The notes under the pieces: generated by a model | The model's database searches: none | What the model saw: the letters and a program-made list of their open reading frames with translations, nothing else | Told to the model about the DNA's origin: nothing | Part shown: positions 24,771 through 36,881 of the stretch, piece after piece | Layout: every line of letters begins with the position of its first letter | How positions within the stretch are numbered: the stretch's first letter is position 1 | Made by a program: the position numbers and the translations under genes | DNA from: Microplitis mediator | Lineage: Eukaryota; Arthropoda; Insecta; Hymenoptera; Braconidae | Assembly: GCF_029852145.1 (NCBI RefSeq) | Contig: NC_079978.1 | Location: 18,023,774-18,087,773 of the forward strand | DNA length: 64,000 bases | Reading direction: 5' to 3'

Positions 24771-25269
24771 ATAATAAAATAATGATCAAAATGCAAATGG
24801 AAACGTTGTTATGTTATGAGATATTTGAAGCCTAAACCGGAAATCGGTTCATCTTCATAGATAAATAATCGGTTTAGTGTTGTTATTATTAGCCTGAGAG
24901 AGAGAAGACCGCTAATATATACATATTAAGTTTCGTGCATGTAGATATATAGAAACCAATTTTGAGACTGTAACATAGTCTGGAGACTAGATGGTGGCCA
25001 GCCCACTACCACTACGCCACAGACTAGGAAGAGAACCACGCCAAATTTATGAGCTATTATTATGCATTCTGTTTTCTCTCTTCTTGCTCCGAGTAAAACA
25101 CCACCCCTCATGCAAAGTGCCTTGCTGCAATACGGAAGCATCTAGTATATGTACGTCCAAATAACCGGAAATGCTTCTTCTCAACATTAGATAGTATACT
25201 ATAGCACATACATGTATACATCTATACATATGTACAAGTTAAACAAAAACTTTATATGTATATTTATTT

Positions 25270-25306
<37 letters not shown>

Positions 25307-25737
25307 CTATTTATATTAAATGCTAATTCAAATGTTTTAATAGACATTTATGTAAATAATTAGATTGTACAATTTAATTTAATTACAATGTGGTTGTATT
25401 TTGTCGTTATTATTAACATATATACTATCAGGTTGATATTATTAATTAATATGATGTGTCCAGTTTTCGTTGAGTTCTTTATTTTTGTTCATTTTCGTAC
25501 TTAATTAAACGAATATTTTCTTCAAAATTACTAAAAGTTACCGAAAATTATATAGAATAAAGTAAAATTTAAATGTGCCGTGAATAGTAACAAGAAAAAA
25601 CTTGAAATAAAACGTCTAATTAAATAATAATAACAAAAATTTATTGGATTTAGGCTTGAATATAATTAACACCAGTGACAGAAGATAGCATTGCATTACT
25701 ATCGATCTAATTTGAATAAATTAATTTTTGATTAAAG
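24771..25737. other. Intron sequence with TA microsatellite
   Basis: An (AT)n tract lies at about 25273-25305. Some short frames around 24926-25229 have no known relatives. The segment ends at the acceptor of the transmembrane exon. Confidence 0.45.
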
Positions 25738-25977
25738 GTGATTCAACGTCGTCAGTGGATATGTCACCAATTTTAATTGGTTTGGGCGGTACAGCAACAG
25801 GGTTGGGTCTCATTGTTACGGGTGTATTGATGGCATTGTGGAGACGACACGCAGCGACACCAACTAAACCAAAACAATCACAACAACCAACTATTTCTAC
25901 ATTCACCGGCAAGGGTGAAGAAGAAGATGGCAATCCTGATATTATACCTACTACTGTTTTAAGTAATCATTTATCAG
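25738..25977 (+). CDS. Sidestep-like exon: transmembrane helix and juxtamembrane tail
   Basis: The acceptor GATTAAAG and donor GTAATA bound a phase-1 exon of 240 bp. After a short acidic/serine stalk (G-D-S-T-S-S-V-D-M-S) comes a hydrophobic stretch of about 25 residues (P-I-L-I-G-L-G ... V-L-M-A-L-W) followed by R-R-H, a stop-transfer pattern that places the C-terminus in the cytoplasm. The tail then carries K-P-K-Q-S-Q-Q and G-N-P-D-I-I-P-T; NPDIIP is a motif I associate with Sidestep cytoplasmic tails. It lies about 6.5 kb from the FN3 exon. Confidence 0.85.
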
Positions 25978-26704
25978 GTAATATATACATTTCAATACGA
26001 ATATAATACAATCAGAATATTATAATGGAGAGGAAAAGAATTACGGTGGGAGAAAAATCCCAAGCTCTCTCTGGAACCACACAGAGAAAATTAAGTAATT
26101 GTGTTTATTCAACGCATGCCTGATTATCGTGACTTATTATATCTGCAAAGCAAACCCTAAATGACCGTTTACCGATCGGTGGTTAATAATTCGTCAAAAA
26201 GCAAATGGTGTCCCATGTTCCTCAACAGCGTGTGTTTATAGGGTCATAAACAACCGCATTTGAATCCATAAACACATCCCTCAAAAGTCATTATCGACCG
26301 TTCTCAAAAACAAACTCTACTATTATCACTAAAGCAAATAATCTCGACACTAAATATATTCAGAATGAGTAGTACAATCAATCTAACAACTTTGATGTCA
26401 GTGTCTACGTATGAATACGTTGGTTATTTTTTATTAATTAAAAAAAATAAGAAATGAGTGGTGAGAGAAGTCAAGAACTAGTATCATATAGATCCCAACC
26501 TGATTTAGGGTTTACTTTGCTGATATAATAAATCGCAAAAATTAGACAATTATTGAATAAAGTATAGAGCATAGCACGTGGGTTAAGTCGTTATCCGTCA
26601 AACACAATGTTCTTAGCACTCGTCTCCGATGCAAATTAAGCAATCGCTGGCGCTCGTGCGTGTGCACTTACGACTCGTGTTAAAAACATTGTGCTTCCCA
26701 GATA

Positions 26705-28303
26705 CAGTCGGAGCTCCCTAAAGTTGCTCTCTTCGTACAGGACCATTCCCTAAAGTTGCTTTTTCCCCTTCTCCCCACTCTGCACTCTCGTTAGGATAAT
26801 TGATTCCCCTATGCGCGTTTCGATGCGTCACAAATTCGAAACAAACAGCGTGATACATATGCGTTGAGGCTAACCTCAAATCGTGATTTTGAAATTATTT
26901 TTAATATTTTAATATCAATAAATAAATAAAATGAAAAATACATAGAGTTTATAAAATAATCACTAATTTGAAGCATTGACTGAACTATTATTTGCCGACC
27001 GGAAATTTGAAAAAATAAACTAATAAAATTTATTACATCTCGAAAATAATTTTGTTCATTAATTGTTTTATTATAAGTTAGAGAATAGAGAATTAGAGAA
27101 TTTAGTTGGTTTAACCGGGCACTCAGCTTGTGTTAGCCATTGTACCCGGGCCCAGTGAGGACAATTTTATAGTTATCGAAGAGGATCGCGGTCCTGGTGA
27201 TCATTGTTATTAGGCCTTGCTTTGTTGCCAGTCCACCTAACAACGAACTTGCTAAGCCCACTGTCCTTCCGACAACTATTTATAATTTGACTACTGTAGA
27301 TACTATTGTTGTGAGTTTATAGGTGGAGGAGACATAGTTTTTATTTCGGTGATTCCCCGCCCCGAGTCCAAGGAAGCACGTCGCGGGACACAGCCGCTGT
27401 CAGCAGTCCTTACTAGTTCAGGAAGAACCGGGACCTGGCGTTAGCTAAGCCCACCGTCGTTCGCCCGTCACTATGAGTCCTAGCCTTCAGCTACCGCGGC
27501 CATCATACGTCGTGTCCTTGTCATCGGGGGGTCTTGTCATCCGAAATTATGTCTCCTAAGAAGTTAATGTGGGTGTTATTATGGTCCATCCTTCAGAGCC
27601 CACTGTGTAGGATAAGGCACTTATACAATGGAGGATGCCTGTTCTCCAAGGGCAACGTTGGTGGTGGAGGACTTCCTCTATCATTGCTTTGACACGTTGG
27701 CTTACACCAAAGCTAGAGGTTCTGCGAATGTTTATGGGCCTCTGCCGCCACCAATCCTCGGCCTATACAGGTGTTCTTCTTTGATAAGAAGCCCCACCCG
27801 CTAGCCTAGTCATAGAAGCAGCAGAGCCCTGCAGATTCGATCGAGTTTTTGTGTTCCGCCATCATTTTGTAATGAAGTCGGCGCCACTTCAATTCGGTCG
27901 AAAAATTGTCGGTATTCCACCACCAGGGGAAAGCTGACAATGTAATGCACATAAATAGTATTGTGAAAATAAAATTCATTGGTGCATGCCGGAATCGAAC
28001 CTGGTCCTATGCTTTGGTAAGCAAGTACCATGTTCGATAGGCTATTGCCAGTTCTTTTATTATAAGTTGCTCAGATAGTTTTATTAATGATAAAAAAATT
28101 GTTTTTCTAGGTTAAATATCTCGCATAACAGAATATGTATATAATCAACTATAGAAGTTTAAATCGCGTGCCAGAATCTTGAATTCTGATTCGTTTAGTA
28201 AAAAGAAGAGTGGGAGAAAATCTGAGCAACTTTAGAAAGCATGTCCTGTCTACTTTAGGGAGCTAGAAACTTTAGGGAGGGCAACTTTAGAGAGCTTCGA
28301 CTG
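26705..28303. mobile_element. CAGTCGGAGCTCCCTAAAGTTGC-type element, 1.6 kb
   Basis: The left end begins CAGTCGGAGCTCCCTAAAG and the right end reads CTTTAGAGAGCTTCGACTG; both are flanked by TA. CCCTAAAGTTGC and AACTTTAGGGAG words recur inside both ends. The interior (about 27100-27800) is more GC-rich than the surroundings and includes a tRNA-like repeat on the - strand (27800-28060). No long frame was found in the GC-rich part; it may be a captured or nested piece of another element. Confidence 0.65.
27800..28060 (-). repeat. tRNA-derived SINE-like sequence
   Basis: On the - strand, the tRNA-like head reads TAGCCTATCGAACATGGTA (A-box-like) and, about 30 nt later, GGTTCGATTCC (B box), then a body down to about 27800. 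The head cannot be folded into a clean cloverleaf by eye. Nested in the 26705-28303 element. A fossil pol III retroposon is the best reading. Confidence 0.5.
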
Positions 28304-28601
28304 TAAAGACTCACTTAACCAACTCGCTATGCAATGTACTATTATTATGCTAAATTTTTAATTCCAATCATCTAGAATGATTGGAACGTTTTTCAGTGCA
28401 AAAGTAGTTAGTATTATAATGTTTTTTAATAGAATTAATAATATCTGGATGGTAACAGTTACTATCAGGATGGTAATTAATATTATTGAATGCTATGAGA
28501 AAATTGATCGAAAATTCAATAATTTTCAAGTACTACTGCAAAATTGTAAATTTTCGAGTACAAATATGATGACAAACATACCTAAGTTTAATTTATAAGA
28601 T

Positions 28602-28942
28602 CCCTGGCGGTTTTGAAACAGCCTGGAAACACCCTGGGAGTGGAAACACGGTGGAATCATTGTGGATCCAAGGTGGTTACCCGGTGGGTTTGTGCCATTT
28701 TATCACCCTGATTTCACGGTGGTTACACGGTGGTAACACGGTGTACCCACCATGATTCCACGGTGTATCTACGGTGGTTACGCGGTGTATGTGGAATCAC
28801 GGTGGGTACACCGTGTAACCACCATGGAACCAGGGTGGTTACACCGTGTAACCACCGTGGAATCAGGCTGGGTACACCGTGTAACCACCGTGGATCCACC
28901 GTGATTCCAGGGTGTTTCCAGGGTGATTCAAAACCGTCAGGG
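28602..28942. mobile_element. CCCTGGCGGTTTTGAA-ended MITE with CACGGTG word
   Basis: CCCTGGCGGTTTTGAA at the left is inverted at the right as TTCAAAACCGTCAGGG (one mismatch). The 340-bp interior is made almost wholly of GGTGGTTACACGGTG and its complement CACCGTGTAACCACC, with CACGGTG near-palindromes about every 15-20 bp. Its GC content stands out from the AT-rich surroundings. Non-coding. Confidence 0.8.
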
Positions 28943-29017
28943 AATTTTCACGAGAAAATGACTAATTTTTAAAAGTTAAAATACAAGTATTAAAATTATT
29001 CATATTCTGAACTCTTT

Positions 29018-29280
29018 GTTTAGGTTTCCACTATATAAAAATGGTGTATTACCGTACGAAGGACGGTGTGGCTCATTAAGTTATAGATCAAATTGAACGG
29101 AATATAGTATAGTGCCGGATAGCTCAACTGGTAGAGCACTCGGCGCGATACCGAATTGGTCTGGGTTCGATTCCCAGTTCGGGCTATCTATATTTTTCTC
29201 TATTTATCTATAAATTGTCTTATTGAGAAGGTTATTTGCATGTTTGCATGTTTAGGTTTCCACTATATAAAAATGGCGTA
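29018..29280. repeat. 31-bp direct repeats flanking the tRNA-like sequence
   Basis: GTTTAGGTTTCCACTATATA followed by AAAATGGTGTA occurs at 29018-29048 and again at 29250-29280 with a single T/C difference. The tRNA-like unit lies between. This could be an unusually long target duplication of a retroposon or part of a local tandem duplication. Confidence 0.7.
29113..29186 (+). tRNA. tRNA-like sequence, probably pseudogene or SINE head
   Basis: The 74-nt segment has a D-arm-like AGCTCAACTGGTAGAGC and a perfect T arm CTGGG-TTCGATT-CCCAG. The acceptor arms GCCGGAT/TTCGGGC pair with two mismatches, and the anticodon loop CGCGATA lacks the universal T33. I therefore favour a degenerate tRNA or tRNA-derived retroposon over a working gene. 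It sits between 31-bp direct repeats (29018-29048 and 29250-29280) differing at one base. Confidence 0.45.
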
Positions 29281-29619
29281 CTAGCCCTATTTTAATTTTA
29301 CTTTTAAATTGTAAACAAATATTTTCTATTTAAATCCATAATTTAGTAATGTACATTTCATTGTTTAAAATGTTGAAATAAGTTACTGTAAAGTCACCTA
29401 GATCAGCGTAAAATAAAAATTTCCAAGCGAGAGAGCTTTTGTCAATAACTTTGAATGATTGAGTATGCTCATCAAAATAAGAATCATTCAAGTACTAAGT
29501 AATAAATCAAATTTGGTCATTATTAACATTTAGTATTTTTTGAACCTTGTATTTATTATAATTTCTGATGGTAACTGTTACCATCTGGATTATAAACATA
29601 ACTATTTAGAATAGTAATC

Positions 29620-29775
29620 GTAATTAACTCTAGTTAACATACAGGATTGTCACATTTATTCTAAATATGGTAAATGTTACAAACTAGATGATTTATACAA
29701 TCATCTAAATACCATTCACTACTATCGGATTGATGGTAAAAAACTTTACCATAACTAGATAGTAATTCCTATTAT
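29620..29775. repeat. Dispersed GTTAACATACAGGAT repeat, copy 2
   Basis: Second copy of the block at 12835-13020, in the same orientation, including the ATGATTTATACAATCAT palindrome. An outer GATGGTAACTGTTACCATC palindrome is seen near 29567-29585. Confidence 0.55.
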
Positions 29776-31777
29776 TTATTTTTCTCATTGCACTATAAAT
29801 GGCTAAAGATAAAAGACCTAACCTCACTATAAAAACTCCGTATTCATTCCGCGTTCACGCCACAAATTTTTTACAGTGTACGATCTTTTATGTCATAAAG
29901 TAGATAAATTCTGAAGGCTGCATATTTTTTTTCTAAATTAATAGAGGTTCGAAGAAAAATAAAAATATTTTTACACGGTAATTTTGTATCCATATTAGAA
30001 TAAACGATACTATGCCTTGTACATAAAATAAGTTGATAAATATTTTATTTGGTACCTCAATAAAAGTATACTGCCTTATTCTCAATATAAATATTTTTGT
30101 TCAAGCAATAGTAATAAACTTCAATAGCTTATTAAAACTTTGAATGAAGTCACGGTAAAAAAATTCGATAACCAGTCGATCCTATTTCTCGCAAGAAATG
30201 TTCAGTCAGAATCGATCGATTTAAAGAGTCTCCTACTTTATTTTTTCTTACTTATCTTACTTATGTGTACTTTAATGTCATAGTAAGCAGTACCAATTTA
30301 TTACTTTTAGTCTGAAAACGTGCAAATCTGTGAAAAAAACAGTTTTTAAAATCAAACTTAAATCCGTAATGTCTTTTCACAAAAAATTTCCAATCTTTCA
30401 ACTGAAAAGTAAATAGAAAAAAATAGAAATTCTTGTAAGAAGAAAGTTGTTTCGATAGCAAGTGACATTATTAGAACGTCGGATTTCTCAAAAAGAAAAA
30501 AAAAGAAAATTTCAAACATTTGCTATACGTACACTTTTAAAGTAAGTCCATAAAAAAAAGTTATCAAAAGACTTAAACGCTGCAGATCTAAAAATTTTAT
30601 CTCAAGTTTTCCGCTCTCAATATCCAATAATAAAAGTTATTTTCAGAATGACAAATCAAGTTACGATTGAATTTAAATTCAATATTGTAAATTTGTGTGT
30701 CGAGAGTAAAGTGAACAAAACCAAACTAAATGCCGTCTAAGTTTATACCTATTGAGCCGAACTATTATCTATATATACATTCTTCCGGAAGATAACCTTA
30801 GTACTTATTCTAACAAAAAGTTATATAACATCACAAGTCATGCTACCCCTTACGAGGGTAAAGTCTACTTCTCCGCGAGATTAGCTAAGACTCGTTACTC
30901 TCAACAGTCACTTGAAAAATACATTCATTACTCACTCATTCACTTTCTTACTTTTATCTTTCACAGTACTCTTCTCAAGTTAAAACTTTCTCGCACCTAC
31001 TCTGGAAGTACTTAGCGGTTTAATTCGCCAAAAGATTCACGCTTTATTCAAAAGATACAGAATAACTTTGATTATTATACTGTGGTAACAGATGGAAGAC
31101 AGGATTTACGAAAATTACTTAATACATTTCATTATCGTCTAATTGTCTGTTATAATAATTGATAAATTATGCTTTACTTTATGATTGTAATAATAAAGAC
31201 AAGGTTTTTGATTTAATCATAAATTTGAAAATTATTTTAACATTGTTGAGATTTTAAATGATCGCTGTGAGAATATAGTATCACTAGAAATTTAAATTGC
31301 ACCCCCTAATTTCAACCAATAAGGAATCGTGGACCATATCCTTGCAATAGTTCTATACTCAGTTAACTTCATAACTATTTTCAATGCATCTATTTTAATG
31401 TAGAGGATAAATTTGAGTTATAAGATCATATGCTTTGATTTTTTCACGCACTAATGGTTTAGTGTCATCAGTGCGTTTAGTGCGATTAGTGCGTTTAGTG
31501 CCATAAGTGTGTTTAGTGTCATTGATTTGAATTTCACAGTAGAGTAGTACTGACTATTTGGATTACTATTGAACACTATTGAGACCTGGTCAACACTTAT
31601 CACTTTCAGTAATATTGTAAAATTCACTAATTAGACTACTAGTTATCGCTCATAAAACGCGATTCAACATAAATCACTTCCAATAGTGCTGCAAGACTCA
31701 GTATTTGGAGTACTAATGATCATAAATACAATACTAATCACTTCCAACAATGTTGCAAGATCGATTAGCCAGAGTAT
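29776..31777. other. Intron sequence, minor repeats
   Basis: A lone right end of the GAGTGAATGCGG family (TTTTTTACAGTG) sits at about 29868-29879. At 31440-31520 a short tandem 'GTGCGTTTAGTGCGATTA' repeat occurs, and 31540-31777 carries 'CACTATTGA/ATTAGTACTCCAA'-like words continued at 32704-32930. These suggest a further host element around 31778-32703 whose outer ends I cannot fix. No gene recognised. Confidence 0.4.
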
Positions 31778-32703
31778 CCCGCATGAAAAAAACTTATACT
31801 CTGAAATTATATCAGATAATATAATATTTATTATATTATAGTATAATTTAGAATATAAATAATTATATATTTAAAAATAACTACTTTTTTGCCGTTTTCA
31901 ATATAAAATTTTATATTTTAAAAGTATATCAATATAATATATAATTTTATATTTTGGCATATATTATCATTATAAAAACTCCATATAATATTAGATTATA
32001 TAAAAAAAATATATGTCATTATATAGTATCAATTTATAGGTTTACATATATTATGATTTTATAATTCAACTTATATTATTAACAGTATAATATAATATAT
32101 AATGCTCGTATATAAGCTTGTATATATTAAAAGATATACATGACACTTTTGTGCTTCGAAAAATTTTCAGTTCCATGAATGCTCTTTCGGTATCCTCTAA
32201 AACTTATTTTCAATTCCTTTCAAGTTCGATCTACATACTTAATTTACTCAAATAAAATATATTCTCATTGATACTCACAATCATCGTCAAACTGAAAGTC
32301 TTTATTTTTTCATATTTTATTTTATGTTTTTAGATATATAATGTATTATATAATACAATATACAATTCAATATCTTGAGATTCTCCAACGTCAATTATAT
32401 AAAAAAATATATTTAACAATGTAATATTTAATACATAAAAAAATATATTCTATTATATATCATTCCAATATATGTAAATTTATAATGAATTTTATAAGTT
32501 AAAAATTTTATTTTATAATTGTAGTACATATTATGAAAATATGTATATATCTTTTTATAATTTAAATTATAAATCAAAGTATAACTTTGAATTTATATAA
32601 ATATTATATTTTATTATACATACATTTTTGCCGTTTTATAAAATTATATATTTACGGTATATTTTTTTATATATAATCAAAATATATGTTATTTTCATGC
32701 GGG
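31778..32703. mobile_element. CCCGCATGAAAA-ended element, ATATATAATT/ACGGCAAAA word, copy 2
   Basis: CCCGCATGAAAAAAACTTAT at the left and ATGTTATTTTCATGCGGG at the right are inverted. Both ends carry GCCGTTTT-type words, and the interior is dense in AT words such as TATATAATATAATAT. The flanks on both sides share ACTAATGGACACTA-type words, supporting insertion into a pre-existing repeat. Same family as 19247-21016. Confidence 0.7.
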
Positions 32704-35076
32704 TACTGATGGACACTAATAGAACATTATTCAAAACTAGCCACTACCAATTGTGTTGCGAGATCCATTAGTACTCCAACTATTGAACGCTAAGGCAACA
32801 CAATTAAACACTAATCACATCCAATAGTGTTGTAAGATTCACTAGTCAGAGTACTAATGATCACTAACGATCCCTACTGAAACACTTATCAACACTAATG
32901 AATTTTCAATAGATTTCAGAAGTGTTCATTCGTTTTTTCCCGTAAGGGGGCAACACTCCTATCCTCGAAATCAAGTACTAGCCAAGCTTAGGTTCAAATC
33001 CCACCATGAGTGAATTAACTATTTTTCTATTAATTGCTCTTCAAGGCAAATAAACAAATATAGATAAAGAGAGAAGAAAATATGATAAAAGATTGTGATA
33101 ATTAAAAATTGTCGAATAAACATATAAACGATAGAACACTGAAATTAGTCATTTGAGATTGTAATAACGATAACTAAGTACATTTACAATTACAATATGG
33201 TGTGATATAATAACAATAGTAACTCACACCGAAGAAAAAAATCTGAAAAACGGTTGATCCTGTAGGACAATCTCAAAATTTCTCGCTCACAGAACTCGAA
33301 AACGATACAATAGGTAAACTTTTGAGCTCCTCGAGCTTAAAAAATGGTTGGACCGAAAAAATATACATTTTGCCGAAGAAAAGTAATATTTGTTCGACGA
33401 TTCTTCAGAAAAAATTGACTGATTTGCATGCAATTTCGTGCACGTGCTTCGCGACAATCAAAAGGGCTTGTAGAGACTTAGATTTGATCAAAATTAGAAA
33501 CAAGTTGGTCAAGCGATTTACGAGTAATGCAACAAAAACCGAGATATGTTGAAAACTCGATCCTTGAAAATCGGGTCAAAACCAATAACTTTCTTTTTTT
33601 TGAAAATTTTCAATTTTCACAGCCGGAAGTTGAAAATTGAAAATGTAAATAAATTGTTGGAAATTTAGGTATGGTAATCGTGAATGAAACAAATCAATTT
33701 ATTAAGCAAATGAATATTATATCTTTTATTAAAATACGCGCTCTAGGGTATGTCTTCACTCGTAAGAGATTTAGCTTAGACTAACATATTCTTTTAATAT
33801 TATTTAACACTGAGGTCCACCAACCTCTCCTCCTTTTGTATAACAAAGATCTTTAAGTTCAAAATATATATATATGAGTGCAAATGAAGAAAAACATATT
33901 GCCTTGCATTTACTTGGAATCTCTCGTCGACCCAAGTACCTAAGGTCATAAAATTTGATCCATGCTAGCTTTCTTTTCTTTAAGTAAACATATACACATT
34001 TTGAACTCAACTCAAATATATACTACGACTTAAATGCGACACTGTTCGAAATATTATTTCGAACAGAATATTTAGTAAAGAGAAATAATTAAATAAAGTA
34101 TATATAAGAATAAAGATTGATTTTTGTACAGAGAATCCAACATAAATAAATAAAAATATTTTTCAATAAATTGATAACTTATACATAGTTCACATTTATC
34201 ATTATTAGTAAGTGATATGAATTAAAAAACAAAACAAAAATTTCTCGGAATTTTATATTTTGACCTTTGATATTATTTTCAGTGATATTTCTTAGTTTAG
34301 TTGTTTTTAATTTCATTTTAATATTTTGTTGCATAAAAGTATTACGTGCATTTAATTACTTCTACTATATATGATTTCGTATATTTCAACAAACATATTT
34401 GTGAGATGTATAATTAAAAGAATAATGTATCTTTTAACAAAGCATAATGCAAATGAGACAGTAAAATATAATATAATTCATCATGGATCCATTGTTTCCT
34501 TAAACATATTATTCATTAGTCTAATGAATTCTTACTGTAATTATAAGTAAAATTTTCATAACATTTGTGTTAGTTGTTATCTTCAAAGGCTTCTAATGAG
34601 CAAAAAAAAATTTGTTACTCTGACTCTAGAGCAATGACGCTTACTCAAGACTAAATGAAATTTCTAACATCAAAGATCTCTGCATCGTATTGTTGTTAAT
34701 TAATTTATACTTAATACATACCAGCTAATTTCATTTGAGTCTATTTATGTTAAAATATAAGTCATGAAATTATGCTGAAAAAATATAAAATCAAAATCCC
34801 GTGTAAAAAAATTATTTTCAAACTGATTCCAAAAAAGTTCGACTTGAAGAACTTCTAAATTTGAGACATATTAAAACAAGTTGAACTCTTATAATTTTAA
34901 TAATAAAAAATATATAGTTGATTTGGAACTTTATGTGGGCGAATTTCGACTAAAATGAGAAACATCAATCATTTCAAAACATAAATCATTTTTGATAACT
35001 ATTATATTCAAAAGAGTGTTTGAGATTATCAACACATTCTGACCGTCATTGCGAAATACCCCAAATGTTGAGTATA
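32704..35076. other. Intron sequence with scattered repeats
   Basis: At 32940-33010 a B-box-like GGTTCAAATCCCACC follows CTCCTATCCTCG, perhaps a decayed tRNA-derived sequence. At 33236-33640 lies copy 2 of the dispersed repeat described at 23885-24770. The rest up to 35076 is AT-rich intron without recognised genes. Confidence 0.4.
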
Positions 35077-36216
35077 CACTGTAAAAAATTTGGGTGTAAA
35101 AATGGCTCTCAAGAACTTTACACGACCGTATAGTGTAAAAAATCCTCGGTGGGAATCATCCATCCGTAAAATTTCTACACGGTGTAATCTACTTTTTTTA
35201 CACCATTCCGTGTTACTCGTTACAATTTTGATTAAGAAGCAACAAATGATTATTGAATATTTATAACTAACTAGAAGGGTTTTCCGCGCTGACACACACC
35301 CATTGTTTATTATTTCTTGTAACGTTTTGATAACTACCTTCCACGCTCCCTTTATAAAAAAGTCGTTATTAAAAATATTTTTTATGGATGTCTATTGTCT
35401 CTATTATCCACAACCATGGCCATGACAACAGTTTCCATAGCAACCGTTACCATATTAACAGTCTCCATGACAACCGTTCCCATAACATCAATCCCCATAG
35501 TAACCGTTACCACGACAACAGTATCCATAGCAACCGTTACCATGACAACAGTATCCATAGCAACAGTCTCTATAACAACCGTTGACATGACAACAGTATC
35601 AAAAGCAATTGTTACCATATTAACAATATCCATAACAACAGTCCTCATAACAACCCTTACCATGACCACATTTCCATAGCAACCGTTGCCATGATAAAAT
35701 TTTCCATAGCAACCGTTGCCATATTAACAGTCTTTATAGCAACCGTTCACATGATAACAGTATCTATAGCAACCGTTGCCATATTAACAGTATCCATAGC
35801 AACCGTTACCATGACAAAAGTATCTATAGCAACAGCTGCTATGACAACAGTCTCCATAACAACCGTTGACATGACAACAGTATCTAAAGCAATCGTTGCC
35901 ATATTAACAGTCTTCATAACAACCGTTACCATGACGATTGTAAGCAGTCATATAACACCAACTTTTTTAGGATAGATCAACCAATAACTACATTAATTAA
36001 ATTTGAATATTAAATAGTATTTTGAACATTTTAATATTTTTGGGATTATTTTTCTTAACGCAAAATTATCATAAATAACATATTTACACACTTGACAATG
36101 AGAAAATTTTTAATTCACACCACATAAATTTAACTCGATATTTAGTGTAATTTTTATACCAATATTTTTACACCGAGTCATTGACACTACACCGAGTCGA
36201 AAAACTTTTTACAGTG
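35077..36216. mobile_element. CACTG-ended element, TTTACAC word, carrying a minisatellite
   Basis: The left end CACTGTAAAAAATTTGGGTG and right end AAAAACTTTTTACAGTG are inverted and flanked by TA. TTTACAC, GTGTAAA and CACCGAGT words occur near both ends. The middle (35398-35940) is a tandem repeat unrelated to these words. 1140 bp, in the last large intron of the Sidestep-like gene. Confidence 0.75.
35398..35940. repeat. ~30-bp minisatellite CCATAGCAACCGTTACCATG-type
   Basis: About 18 units of a roughly 30-bp repeat composed of two similar halves, CCATAGCAACCGTTA and CCATGACAACAGTAT, with alternating ACAACC/TTAACA variants. Because the unit length is a multiple of three, several frames stay open on both strands and give repetitive V-T-M-T-T peptides; these are not genes. 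It lies inside the 35077-36216 element. Confidence 0.9.
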
Positions 36217-36530
36217 TACAAAAAAATTTAAAATAAGTATCTCTGTGTTTGATACCAATTTTTAATTTTATAATTTATTCGTTGACTGTTGTAAAGATTA
36301 AACAATAAAAAATTTTTCACTCACGATTTTTCGTAGATATAATAAAAATTTATAGAGTTATAAAAATGTCGTCTATAGTTATTATTATTGTTATTATTAT
36401 TTTTATTAAACTTGAAAGACAATCCAGCAGATTTAACTTTGTCCTCTGATACGAAAACTCATGAAAAACTAGTTGTCACTCGATATAAAACAATTTTTTT
36501 ATTATTCCTATTTTATTATTTTTTTTGCAG

Positions 36531-36643
36531 ATAAAAAACTTTCAGTTTACGGTTCTCTGCCACGCAGGCCATGCCACCTGGAGGGTCGAGAAATGCTTCA
36601 TGACTTTCTTGAAAATCCGGATTATCCTCGAGCTTCGACTAAT
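36531..36643 (+). CDS. Sidestep-like exon: cytoplasmic segment
   Basis: The acceptor TTTTTTTTGCAG, with a strong pyrimidine tract, precedes 36531 and the donor GTAAGT follows 36643. The exon begins in phase 1, matching the previous exon, and ends in phase 0. It reads D-K-K-L-S-V-Y-G-S-L-P-R-R, a basic segment with a Y-G-S-L-P-R motif of the kind seen in Sidestep tails, then E-G-R-E-M-L-H-D-F-L. No enzymatic domain. Separated by 10.6 kb of repeat-rich intron from the transmembrane exon. Confidence 0.82.
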
Positions 36644-36800
36644 GTAAGTATCTCAATTCAACATTAACTCTATCTCCAAAAAAATATAATAATAATCTAC
36701 GGATATAAAGATAAAAAAAGTTAGACAAGACAAATTTAAACAACAAAGTTATAACTGTGATCATGAATAATAAAAATTATAACTTTTAACTTTTTTACAG

Positions 36801-36881
36801 AATTTTTACAGCTTGCAAAGGCCAAGTCGTTATTCTGAAACAATTGTAAGAACATCGGCGCTTCAAGAAAGCTGTATTTGA
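36801..36881 (+). CDS. Sidestep-like terminal exon: tail with PDZ-ligand-like end
   Basis: The acceptor CTTTTTTACAG precedes 36801; the frame begins in phase 0, matching the previous exon, and runs N-F-Y-S-L-Q-R-P-S-R-Y-S-E-T-I-V to a TGA at 36879-36881. The last four residues are E-S-C-I, which fits the class I PDZ-binding pattern (S/T-x-hydrophobic at the C-terminus). A GTAAGA inside the exon (36846) could serve as an alternative donor, but the reading to the stop gives a sensible conserved-looking end. Only 157 bp of intron separate it from the previous exon. Confidence 0.75.
   Translation, partial: NFYSLQRPSRYSETIVRTSALQESCI

Noticed and set aside
35398..35940. CRISPR array
   Set aside because: The units are contiguous tandem repeats with no unique spacers, in a eukaryotic context.
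35382..35975. Repetitive Val-Thr-Met frames of about 95 codons on both strands
   Set aside because: Artefact of a minisatellite with a period divisible by three.
36846..36851. GTAAGA as the donor of the last visible Sidestep-like exon
   Set aside because: Reading on to the TGA at 36879 gives a plausible conserved-type C-terminus; no later tail exon was recognised. It remains a possible alternative site.
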